Shown here in pieces: positions 26,676-34,108 of a stretch of 58,917 bases of DNA. The notes beneath the pieces were generated by a model, which was not told the origin of the DNA, did not search any database, and saw only the letters and a program-made list of their open reading frames with translations. The DNA lies in contig JAGRGI010000068.1 in assembly GCA_020445565.1 (NCBI GenBank), positions 25,360-84,276 of the forward strand, written 5' to 3'. Both the position numbers and the translations under genes were made by a program. The stretch is from Chromatiales bacterium. Its GTDB lineage: Bacteria; Pseudomonadota; Gammaproteobacteria; JAGRCI01. Numbering within the stretch: position 1 is the first letter of the stretch; each line of letters begins with the position of its first letter.

Positions 26676-27607
26676 GTCCGCTCCCGCAAACGTGGGTCCG
26701 CCAGGGTATAAAAAAGGTCTGTTATCTGGTTCGCAACCACATAGCCCATGGCGATCAGTAACACACAACCCTGCACCACCGGATAATCGCGCCGTTGGAT
26801 GTGCTCCACCAGCAGAGAGCCGATACCCGGCCAGGCAAACACGGTCTCGGTGATGACCGCCCCGGACAACAAGGCGCCCAGCTGCAAACCGACCAGGGTG
26901 ATGACCGGCAACAGGGCGTTGCGCAGACCATGACGCAGCACCACCGTGGCCGGAGACAGGCCCTTGGCGCGGGCGGTGCGGATATAGTCTTCTCCCAAGA
27001 CCTCAAGCAGACTGCTGCGAACCATGCGAGCCAGAATCGCCGCCATGGCGGTACCCAGGGTGAATGCAGGCAACACCAGCGAGCCCGGCGCGTCGCGGCC
27101 GCTGACCGGAAACCACCCCAGTCCCAGGGAAAAGACCAGAATCAACACCGGCCCCAACCAGAAATTGGGCACCGCCACACCCAGCAGGGAAAAACCCATG
27201 GCGGTTCTGTCCCAGGTGCCGTCCGGATGAAGGGCTGCCAAAATACCAAGGGGCAGAGCCAGAGACAGAGCCAGCAGCAGCGCTGCCAGGCCCAGCTCCA
27301 GGGTGGCGGGCAGACGTTCGGCGAGCATCTCGGTCACCGCCCGGTCGGAGTACAAGGACCGCCCCAGGTCACCCCGAACGAGGCCGCCCAGATACCGGGC
27401 AAACTGTACCGGCAGGGATTGGTCCAATCCCAGGCGTTCACGCAGTGCCTCGCGGTCGGCCGGCCGGGCGGTCTCCCCCAGCATGGCGTCCACCGGGTCG
27501 CCGGGCACCAGATGCAACAGGGCGAATACCAGCACCAGTACGCCGAAACCGACGAGGAATACGGAAAACACACGTTGTATCAAGACGGCGATCAGAGCCC
27601 TACTCAT
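26672..27607 (-). CDS. Peptide ABC transporter permease, DppB-like
   Basis: This is a 311-residue permease with about six transmembrane segments. Typical family blocks include LVFALLHLVPGDPVDAMLG near the N-terminus, the coupling segment YIRTARAKGLSPATVVLRHGLRNALLPVI, and FAWPGIGSLLVEHIQRRDYPVVQG. The ATG at 27607 gives the normal DppB N-terminus (MSRALIAVLIQRVF) and overlaps the upstream YkuD gene by eight bases. The frame open to 27685 would add an unrelated extension. It pairs with the DppC-like permease and the upstream binding lipoprotein. Confidence 0.92.
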   Translation of the reverse strand: MSRALIAVLIQRVFSVFLVGFGVLVLVFALLHLVPGDPVDAMLGETARPADREALRERLGLDQSLPVQFARYLGGLVRGDLGRSLYSDRAVTEMLAERLPATLELGLAALLLALSLALPLGILAALHPDGTWDRTAMGFSLLGVAVPNFWLGPVLILVFSLGLGWFPVSGRDAPGSLVLPAFTLGTAMAAILARMVRSSLLEVLGEDYIRTARAKGLSPATVVLRHGLRNALLPVITLVGLQLGALLSGAVITETVFAWPGIGSLLVEHIQRRDYPVVQGCVLLIAMGYVVANQITDLFYTLADPRLRERT

Positions 27608-28097
27608 GTATCCATACCCGGGTACCCGCCCGCACGCTGGCAAACAGATCCAGCAGGTCGTCATTGCGCATACGAATACAGCCATGGGAGTACGGCACGC
27701 CCATGGGCTCGTCGGGCGGGGTACCGTGCACGTAGATGAATCGCCGCAGGGTATCCACCGCCCCGCCCCGATTGATCCCGGGCTCCAGGCCGCTCAGCCA
27801 GAGAATACGGGTGAGTATCCAGTCGCGCTGAGGAAAGCGCGCCGCCAGGGACGGCGACCAGATTTCACCGCTGGGCCGGCGCGCAACGAAAACGGTATTT
27901 TCGGGACAGCCGGCACCAATGCGGATACGCACGCAATGCCAGCCCCTGGGCGTACAACCGCTACCGATATGTTCGCCGGGGCCATTGGCTGCGCTGGAGA
28001 CCGAGTAGTCGCAGAGCACCTGCTCGTCCTGATGAACGTACAATCGCTGACGGGCCAGTTCCACACGCAACCACAGCCCCTTGCGCCAGCCGTTCAC
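27600..28097 (-). CDS. YkuD-family L,D-transpeptidase or L,D-carboxypeptidase, no signal peptide
   Basis: This is a 165-residue single-domain YkuD protein. The catalytic motif is complete, with His138-Gly-Cys140 in YSHGCIRMRN near the C-terminus. The N-terminus (MNGWRKGLWLRVELARQRLYV) is polar and has no hydrophobic signal core, so the enzyme should stay in the cytoplasm. Signal-less YkuD enzymes such as ElsL of Acinetobacter are known to act as L,D-carboxypeptidases that trim recycled murein tetrapeptides. That is the role I infer here, because the gene overlaps the peptide-binding lipoprotein gene (ATGA) and the DppB permease gene (eight bases). A conventional periplasmic L,D-transpeptidase would need export, for which I see no signal. 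Confidence 0.88.
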   Translation of the reverse strand: MNGWRKGLWLRVELARQRLYVHQDEQVLCDYSVSSAANGPGEHIGSGCTPRGWHCVRIRIGAGCPENTVFVARRPSGEIWSPSLAARFPQRDWILTRILWLSGLEPGINRGGAVDTLRRFIYVHGTPPDEPMGVPYSHGCIRMRNDDLLDLFASVRAGTRVWIHE

Positions 28098-29572
28098 AAC
28101 GATTCCCTGGACTGCGGACGCAGATGATTCAGGCCATCGTAGTTGCCGTCGCGCGCCACCGTGAAACCAGTCACGGACCGGCCATGGATCGCCACATGAT
28201 CCTCATACCACAGTGGCACATAAGGCAGATCGTGATGTATCAAGGCCTGCAACTGGCGATAGTACGACGCCTGCGCTTCCAAGGTGGATGCCGTCTCGGC
28301 CGACTCGATCAGGGCATCGGCGGCAGCACTGCGGTAACGCCCCCGGTTGGCGCCTTCCGGTGGCAGGGAACGGCTGTGAAAGACATAACGCAAAATGTCC
28401 GGCGTCTTGATCCCAACCCAGGCCAGGGAATACATCTGAAAGCGCCCCGCCTTGATGTCGCCATAGAAGGTACCCCAATCGTAACTGCGCAGGTCCAGCT
28501 CGATACCCACTTGCCGCAACTGTGCCTGGATGACGGTGGCAATTCGCAGGCGCAGGGGATCGGACGAAGTCTTGTAGCTCAACGTCAAGGGATGTTCCGG
28601 CCCGAACCCCAGACCGGCCAGCAGCCGCCGGGCACCATCGGGATCGTAGTCATAGCCATGCAGATTCGGATTGCCGGCCCAATGGTCCGGAGGCAGCAGG
28701 GCACCGGCGAACGCAGCCCCGCCCTTCAACAGATAGCGCACGATGGCGGCACGGTCGATGCCTTTTGCCACCGCCTCGCGCACCTCGCGCCGGCCGGTCC
28801 AGGGATCTTGCAGGTTGAACCCCAGGTAACTGAAATTACTGCCGTTACGGCGTTCCACCGCCACGCCGTCCTGCTCTCGCAAATAGCCTACCAGCTCCGG
28901 TGGCAGATCGTTTTGCAACAGATCCACCTCGCCCCGCAACAACTTCAATGCGCGCACGGTGGGGTCTTTGACGGTCAGCAACTCCACGACCACGTCATCG
29001 GCCCGGCGTCGCAACCGCAGCCGCCCCTCTTCAGGCCAGGATTCCAGGGCAAAGCCACCGCTACCTACCGGCGCATGGCCAAGATCAGCCTCCTCGCGGG
29101 GTACGATGGCAATAACCAGGTATCCGGGGAACAGTGGGTCCGGGCGGTCCAGGTGAAAATCCACGGTATCCACGTCAGGCGTCTCGATACGCGAGATTCG
29201 CTGCAAATTGGCGCGATGAGGCGAGGCATTCACTGGATCGAGCACAAACCGGTAGGTCGCGGCAACGTCTTCGGAATCCAGCCGCCGGCCGTTGGAGAAC
29301 TCCCGGCCCAGCTCGCGCAAGGTGAAGCGATAGTGCACCGGACTGACGACCTTCCAATCCGCCAGATCCGGAACCGGCCGAAATTGCTCGTCGAAATCCA
29401 CCAGGGTGCGATAGAGCAGACGTATGATCCGTGCCGATACCGCATCCGTAGCAAAGCGAGGGTCCAGGTTGCCCGGCGCACTGGCCAGGGCCATGCGCAG
29501 CGGACGCGCATCCGGCGGTGAACACCCACCCACCAACAGCGCAAACAACAAGAACCACACGCTACGCCACAC
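28094..29572 (-). CDS. Peptide-binding lipoprotein (SBP family 5, DppA/MppA-like)
   Basis: This is a 492-residue lipoprotein with the signal MWRSVWFLLFALLVGGC and lipidation Cys17. The mature part is an extracytoplasmic solute-binding protein of family 5, recognised from RMALASAPGNLDPRFATDAVSA, the segment SNGRRLDSEDVAATYRFVLDP and DGARRLLAGLGFGPEHP. It should capture oligopeptides for the two permeases downstream. The YkuD gene in the same operon suggests murein peptides as the cargo. It overlaps the YkuD gene as ATGA and starts seven bases after the CYTH gene. Confidence 0.9.
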   Translation of the reverse strand: MWRSVWFLLFALLVGGCSPPDARPLRMALASAPGNLDPRFATDAVSARIIRLLYRTLVDFDEQFRPVPDLADWKVVSPVHYRFTLRELGREFSNGRRLDSEDVAATYRFVLDPVNASPHRANLQRISRIETPDVDTVDFHLDRPDPLFPGYLVIAIVPREEADLGHAPVGSGGFALESWPEEGRLRLRRRADDVVVELLTVKDPTVRALKLLRGEVDLLQNDLPPELVGYLREQDGVAVERRNGSNFSYLGFNLQDPWTGRREVREAVAKGIDRAAIVRYLLKGGAAFAGALLPPDHWAGNPNLHGYDYDPDGARRLLAGLGFGPEHPLTLSYKTSSDPLRLRIATVIQAQLRQVGIELDLRSYDWGTFYGDIKAGRFQMYSLAWVGIKTPDILRYVFHSRSLPPEGANRGRYRSAAADALIESAETASTLEAQASYYRQLQALIHHDLPYVPLWYEDHVAIHGRSVTGFTVARDGNYDGLNHLRPQSRESL

Positions 29573-29579
29573 GCCGGGC

Positions 29580-30047
29580 TCACCAATCCTTATAAGGATG
29601 ATCGATCAACCGGACGTTGTAATAGCGCGGGTCGTGGGAGACCTCTTCTCCCGCCCAGGAGGGCCGTTCGAAGTCCTCATCGGCGTCGGACAGTTCCACC
29701 TCGGCCACGACCAGGCCGGCATTGTCGCCGGAAAACACGTCCACCTCCCAAACATGCCTGCCCACCGGGACGTGGTAACGCATTTTTTCCACTGCCTTGC
29801 CACCGGCGAGTTTTTGCAGCATTTCGCGGGCGTCTTCCATGGGAATGGGGTATTCGTACTCCAGGCGCGAAATACCCAGTGTGGCGCTCTTGATATTCAG
29901 ATTGGCGACATCGCCCTGGATGCGCACGCGCACCGACACCGGCTGGCCGTCGGTGAGATAGCCTTGGGAGAGAAACCGCCCCTCGTCGGCCCGCGCGCGC
30001 CAGTCGTCGCTCACCACCAGAAACTTACGCTCGATCTCTACACCCAC
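29580..30047 (-). CDS. CYTH domain protein (triphosphate tunnel metalloenzyme family)
   Basis: This is a 155-residue protein with the family signature VEIERKFLV at its N-terminus and alternating charged strands that would line the tunnel (RVRIQGDVANLNIKSA, LEYEYPIPMEDA). Related proteins hydrolyse inorganic triphosphate or bind it. GTG at 30047 is chosen because GGAGGAA lies four bases upstream and the EXEXK motif then falls at the usual place; the frame to 30206 has no such support. It is the first gene of a run of five closely packed genes ending with the DppC-like permease. It diverges from roxA across 292 bases. Confidence 0.88.
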   Translation of the reverse strand: MGVEIERKFLVVSDDWRARADEGRFLSQGYLTDGQPVSVRVRIQGDVANLNIKSATLGISRLEYEYPIPMEDAREMLQKLAGGKAVEKMRYHVPVGRHVWEVDVFSGDNAGLVVAEVELSDADEDFERPSWAGEEVSHDPRYYNVRLIDHPYKDW

Positions 30048-30125
30048 CGGTTCCTCCACTGCGACATTCGGTACCCGTTCACAGTTTACCCGACTTCTCC
30101 CTTGCGGTTGCCGGTAGTGTGACCT

Positions 30126-30137
30126 CGGTCGCGACCG
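30126..30137. promoter_or_regulatory. 12-bp perfect palindrome in CYTH-roxA divergent region
   Basis: CGGTCGCGACCG is a perfect palindrome located between the two divergent start codons. It could be an operator, but in GC-rich DNA such a palindrome can occur by chance. Confidence 0.25.
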
Positions 30138-30191
30138 CCTGTGAAACATGGCGCGGAAACAAACTGCCCGCTTTGAGAGACTTTTCCCCGA

Positions 30192-30243
30192 AGACGAACG
30201 GTTCAACTCATAGTGAGTGCTTCCCCGGCCGAACCGTTCGTCT
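30192..30243 (+). promoter_or_regulatory. 13-bp perfect inverted repeat upstream of roxA
   Basis: AGACGAACGGTTC (30192-30204) is repeated perfectly in inverted orientation at 30231-30243, separated by 26 bases. Each arm itself contains a small palindrome (GAAC-N-GTTC), and the loop holds ACTCA-TAG-TGAGT. It could be an RNA hairpin or a pair of protein-binding sites. It sits immediately before the hairpin with a T-run at 30249. Confidence 0.55.
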
Positions 30244-30248
30244 ATTTA

Positions 30249-30288
30249 CCGGATTGCGCGACCAGCCCTCGTCAATCCGGTTTTTTTT
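30249..30288 (+). terminator. Intrinsic terminator ahead of roxA
   Basis: CCGGATT (30249-30255) pairs with AATCCGG (30274-30280) and is followed by eight T residues (30281-30288). The loop can form an additional short GAC/GTC pairing. The site is on the roxA strand, 51 bases upstream of its start codon, with no upstream gene on that strand to terminate. It either ends a short RNA or attenuates roxA. Confidence 0.6.
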
Positions 30289-30339
30289 GCCGGCAAGAAC
30301 TATGCTTTGGCAGGTACCATCCCGCCAAGCAGCGTATCC

Positions 30340-31509
30340 ATGTATCCATCCCCCTTCGGCGAGCTGAGCGTTACGGCTTTTCTGCGCGACTACTGGCAAC
30401 AGCAGCCCCTGCTGGTACGGCAGGCGTTTCCCGGATTCCAAACGCCAGTAAGCCCGGAAGAACTGGCTGGTCTGGCCTGCGAAGAGGAGGTGGAATCGCG
30501 TCTCGTCTTGGAAACCGGCGGACTCGCCCCCTGGGAGCTGCGCCACGGCCCCTTCGTGGAAGAGGACTTCACCACCCTGCCCGACAGCCACTGGACCCTG
30601 TTGGTGCAGGACATGGAAAAACACCTGCCTCAGTTGCGGGAGTTGTTTCAGCCGTTTCGTTTCCTGCCCCACTGGCGGGTGGACGATCTGATGATCAGCT
30701 ACGCCGCCCCCGGCGGCTCCGTCGGACCGCATACCGACCAATACGACGTGTTTCTGATACAGGGATCAGGGCGGCGGCACTGGTCGATTCGCGTTGCCGA
30801 CGAAGGCGATCCACGCCTGATCGATGGCCTGGATCTGCGCATACTCGCACGATTCGAGCCGGACCGGACCTGGCTGTTGGAGCCTGGGGACATGCTCTAC
30901 CTGCCCCCGGGCGTGCCCCACCACGGGGTAGCTGACGGACCATGCATGACCTTTTCGGTGGGCTTTCGCGCACCGGCCCGCCGCGAGTTGCTGATGGCCG
31001 TACTGGAAGAGATTGCAGAGCACTGCAACGAAAAACTGCGTTTCACCGATCCGCAACGCAGGCCGAGCGAAGACCCGGCCCGCATCGATGCCGAGGCGTT
31101 ACAGCAAGCCCGAGACCTGGTGCGTCAGGCGCTCGACGACGACACCCTCATCGACCGCTGTTTCGCCCGCCTGCTCACCGAGCCCAAGCCTCACTGCCAC
31201 CCGGAGGTGCCTGCGGAACCGCCCACCACGGCAAGCCTGATCACGGCCGTCCAGGCCGGTGCCCGACTGTACACCTCGCCCTTCAGCCGCTTTGCCTGGT
31301 ATCGGGACGGCAACGACCGGGCCATGCTGGCCGTCGACGGCGAGATCTATCCCTTGCCGGCGGAATGCGAGACCCTGGCGTCTATACTGGAAGCGGATCG
31401 AGCCTTGGAACCCGCCAGGATAAAACAATTGCTCGAAAGCACTGCGGCCACGGAGCTGCTCACCGAACTCACGGACCTGGGGGCACTGATCGTTGAAGAG
31501 CCGGTTTGA
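30340..31509 (+). CDS. roxA: Ribosomal protein L16 arginine hydroxylase (JmjC/cupin oxygenase)
   Basis: This is a 389-residue Fe(II)/2-oxoglutarate oxygenase of the RoxA/YcfD type, which hydroxylates an arginine of ribosomal protein L16. The iron ligands are visible: His131 and Asp133 in GPHTDQYDVF, and a His in VPHHGVADG (194/195). The characteristic blocks PFRFLPHWRVDDLMISYAAPGGSVG and SVGFRAPARRELL match this family. A winged-helix-like C-terminal part follows, as in RoxA. The ATG at 30340 gives the family N-terminus; the Shine-Dalgarno site is weak. Its last 17 bases overlap the GNAT gene. A terminator-like element lies 51 bases upstream. Confidence 0.92.
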   Translation: MYPSPFGELSVTAFLRDYWQQQPLLVRQAFPGFQTPVSPEELAGLACEEEVESRLVLETGGLAPWELRHGPFVEEDFTTLPDSHWTLLVQDMEKHLPQLRELFQPFRFLPHWRVDDLMISYAAPGGSVGPHTDQYDVFLIQGSGRRHWSIRVADEGDPRLIDGLDLRILARFEPDRTWLLEPGDMLYLPPGVPHHGVADGPCMTFSVGFRAPARRELLMAVLEEIAEHCNEKLRFTDPQRRPSEDPARIDAEALQQARDLVRQALDDDTLIDRCFARLLTEPKPHCHPEVPAEPPTTASLITAVQAGARLYTSPFSRFAWYRDGNDRAMLAVDGEIYPLPAECETLASILEADRALEPARIKQLLESTAATELLTELTDLGALIVEEPV

Positions 31510-32422
31510 GATTTCCCTCGCCGATCGCCTGCGCGATTGGGGCGCGCTCAAGCGTGTGCGAGAAGCGGTTTTCGTCGCCGAACAAGGGGTTCCGCCGGAG
31601 CTGGAATGGGATGAGATCGATCCCGACTGCGTCCACATCCTGGCCCGCAATGAGGAGGGCTCGGTCGTCGGCGTAGCCCGGCTCTGCCCCGGCGGCCACA
31701 TCGGCCGCATGGCGGTACTCGCCGGCTGGCGCGGTATGGGGGTCGGCAGGGCGATGTTGCAGTTTCTGCTCGACCACGCCAACCGTGAAGGCGTACAGCA
31801 TCTGCACCTGAATGCGCAGGTCAGCGCCGTGGGCTTTTACGAGAAAGCCGGATTTCAGGTGCAGGGCGGGGAATTCATGGACGCGGGCATTCCCCATCTG
31901 CGTATGATTCGCGATTCCGGTGCGGCCTGTACAGTGGGCGAGGACCCGCAAGAATACCTGCTCAGCGACCGCGCCGAGGTGGGCCGGTCCATCATGACCT
32001 TTTTTCAGCAGGCGCGGCGAAGCGTTGATGTGCTCTGGCCCAAGCTCGACGTCGATCTGTTCGGAACGCCGGACGCCATCGATACCATGCGCGCCTTCGT
32101 CACCGAAAACCGCGTCCGACAACTGCGTCTGCTGGTCACCGATGCCGGCCCGCTGGTGGAGAATGCCCATCCGCTGCTGGAACTGGCACGGCGCATGCCC
32201 AGCCGTATCGGCTTGCGCGTGGTTCAAGCCCCCTATTCGGACGAGGACGATGCCTACCTGGTGGCGGACGAAACCGCCTACCTTCGCTCTCTGGCCGGGA
32301 CGGAATTCCGGGTTCGGCGCTGCTGTGACGGACGTGGCGAAAGCCGTCGGCTGGCCGGACTTTTTCTCGAACGCTGGAATCACGCGCGCGAAGACCCTCG
32401 CCTGCGCAGGCTGCCGTTGTAG
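31493..32422 (+). CDS. GNAT acetyltransferase fused to a C-terminal PLD-like domain
   Basis: This 309-residue protein has a GNAT domain in residues 1-145, with the acetyl-CoA loop MAVLAGWRGMGVGRAMLQ and the FYEKAGF block near residue 118. Residues about 155-300 resemble the nucleotide-dependent or phospholipase D-like tail seen in some ElaA-type GNAT proteins, but I see no complete HKD motif, so that half is probably not catalytic. The start is TTG at 31493, inside roxA, with GGGGG about nine bases upstream. The overlap with roxA and the short gap (39 bases) to argA indicate an operon. The substrate is unknown. Confidence 0.82.
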   Translation: MKSRFEISLADRLRDWGALKRVREAVFVAEQGVPPELEWDEIDPDCVHILARNEEGSVVGVARLCPGGHIGRMAVLAGWRGMGVGRAMLQFLLDHANREGVQHLHLNAQVSAVGFYEKAGFQVQGGEFMDAGIPHLRMIRDSGAACTVGEDPQEYLLSDRAEVGRSIMTFFQQARRSVDVLWPKLDVDLFGTPDAIDTMRAFVTENRVRQLRLLVTDAGPLVENAHPLLELARRMPSRIGLRVVQAPYSDEDDAYLVADETAYLRSLAGTEFRVRRCCDGRGESRRLAGLFLERWNHAREDPRLRRLPL

Positions 32423-32461
32423 AATCCGCCCTGGCGTACTTTAATCGGCCAGGTAGTGTCC

Positions 32462-33781
32462 ATGAACGGCAGCGACTCCTTCGTACAGTGGTTTCGAGAT
32501 TCCTCTCCCTATATCCAGGCCCACCGCGGCAAGACCTTCGTACTCGTGTTCAGCGGCGAAGAAGTGGAAGACCCCGGCTTCGCCAACCTGGTCCACGATT
32601 TCGCCCTGCTGCACAATCTGGGTATTCGTCTTGTTCTGGTGCATGGCGTGCGGCCGCAGATTGAAGCACGACTGCGACGCGATCACGGCATCAGCCGCTA
32701 CGACGAAGACCAACTGCGGGTTACGGACGATGCCGCCATGGCCTGCGTCAAGGAGGCCGTCGGAGCCGTGCGGGTGGAGATCGAATCCCGCCTGTCCATG
32801 GGCCTGGCCAATGCGCCGGGTTTGTCCTCGACCAGGACGTTGCGGGTCTGTTCCGGCAATTTCGTCACCGCCCAACCTCTGGGCGTACACAACGGTGTCG
32901 ACTACCAGCACACCGGCGAGGTCCGCCGTATCGACACGGCGGCGCTCAATGCCGCGCTGGACAACGGCTCCATCGCGCTGCTTTCGCCCATCGGCTACTC
33001 ACCCACTGGGGAGTCGTTCAATCTGAGTGCCGATGAAGTGGGACTCTCCGCCGCCACCGCCCTCAAGGCCGACAAATTCATGCGCATGGTCGCCGGCGAA
33101 GGACTGCTCGACGAAAACGGCGAAACCATCCGCCAACTCTCGCCCGCGGATGCAGAAACCATCCTGAAGGCCGACGAGAGGGTGGATGCTCCGCTGCAAC
33201 AGGCGCTGCGCTGCGCCCTGACAGCCTGCCGCTCCGGGGTGCGCCGCGCCCATCTGGTGGGTCGCCACGACGGCGCCCTGCTACGTGAGCTGTTCACCCG
33301 CGATGGCATCGGCACCCTGATCACGGAAGAGCGTTACGAAATACTGCGCGCGGCCACCATCGACGATGTTGGCGGCATTTTGGAACTGATCGCGCCGCTG
33401 GAGGCGGAAGGCGTACTCGTACGCCGCTCGCGCGAACGACTGGAAATGGAGATCGAACGATTCTGGGTGATCGAGCGCGACGGTATGATCATCGCTTGCG
33501 CAGGACTCTATCCCCAAGGCAACCTGCCCGCCGCCGAACTCGCCTGTCTGGCTGTCCACCCCGCTTACCGGCGTGGCGGACGTGGCGACGACCTGCTTCA
33601 GCACCTGGAAAAACTCGCCCGTATCCAGGGCGTTCGGGAATTGTTCGTGCTTACCACCCGCACCGCCCATTGGTTTCTGGAACGTGGATTCCTGGAGACC
33701 GACCCGCAAGCCCTGCCCCTGGAACGCCGCGAACTGTACAACTGGCAGCGGCGCTCCAAGGTGTTCGTCAAGGTGTTGTGA
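32462..33781 (+). CDS. argA: Amino-acid N-acetyltransferase (N-acetylglutamate synthase)
   Basis: This 439-residue enzyme catalyses the first step of arginine synthesis, acetylating glutamate with acetyl-CoA. Residues 10-290 form the amino-acid-kinase-like domain that binds arginine (VLVHGVRPQIEARL, VGLSAATALKADKFM). Residues about 297-439 are the GNAT domain (LACLAVHPAYRRGGRGDDLL and FVLTTRTAHWFLERGF). This is the classical ArgA layout and length. ATG at 32462 has AGG eight bases upstream; an in-frame GTG two codons earlier is an alternative. Feedback control by arginine is expected from the family. Confidence 0.94.
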   Translation: MNGSDSFVQWFRDSSPYIQAHRGKTFVLVFSGEEVEDPGFANLVHDFALLHNLGIRLVLVHGVRPQIEARLRRDHGISRYDEDQLRVTDDAAMACVKEAVGAVRVEIESRLSMGLANAPGLSSTRTLRVCSGNFVTAQPLGVHNGVDYQHTGEVRRIDTAALNAALDNGSIALLSPIGYSPTGESFNLSADEVGLSAATALKADKFMRMVAGEGLLDENGETIRQLSPADAETILKADERVDAPLQQALRCALTACRSGVRRAHLVGRHDGALLRELFTRDGIGTLITEERYEILRAATIDDVGGILELIAPLEAEGVLVRRSRERLEMEIERFWVIERDGMIIACAGLYPQGNLPAAELACLAVHPAYRRGGRGDDLLQHLEKLARIQGVRELFVLTTRTAHWFLERGFLETDPQALPLERRELYNWQRRSKVFVKVL

Positions 33782-34108
33782 ACAGATTCGATCTCGGCAC
33801 CACAGCAGGTGCCGTCGACCGACAAGGAATGTTTCTCCGGTTCTCGGGGCTCACCGCATCCACAGCTGCGCCCCAACAGCCAGTGGCAAATAAATCTGTC
33901 GCTCTATTCTGCGGATCGTTTCTCAGATTTCCACCAGTATCTCTACTAGGCTCTTAGAACCGCCGGCCTCCGGTTCACACCCAACGGCACGTCCGCAGGC
34001 GTTGAACCGAACCATTACAATTTCGTTTCTGGCCAAGTAGCACTTTTGGCGGGCCGGCGGAACCGTAATAGCCCTTTGCGCCAAAACCTTCAAAGAAGGA
34101 ATTACATC
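33782..34108. other. Intergenic region between argA and protease gene
   Basis: The 327 bases contain a short hairpin just after argA (CGGCACC at 33796 with GGTGCCG at 33809) and another near 33957 (GAACCG with CGGTTC). Neither has a T-run, so termination is uncertain. The protease gene must have its promoter here, but I cannot place a reliable -35/-10 pair. No gene or RNA is apparent. Confidence 0.4.
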
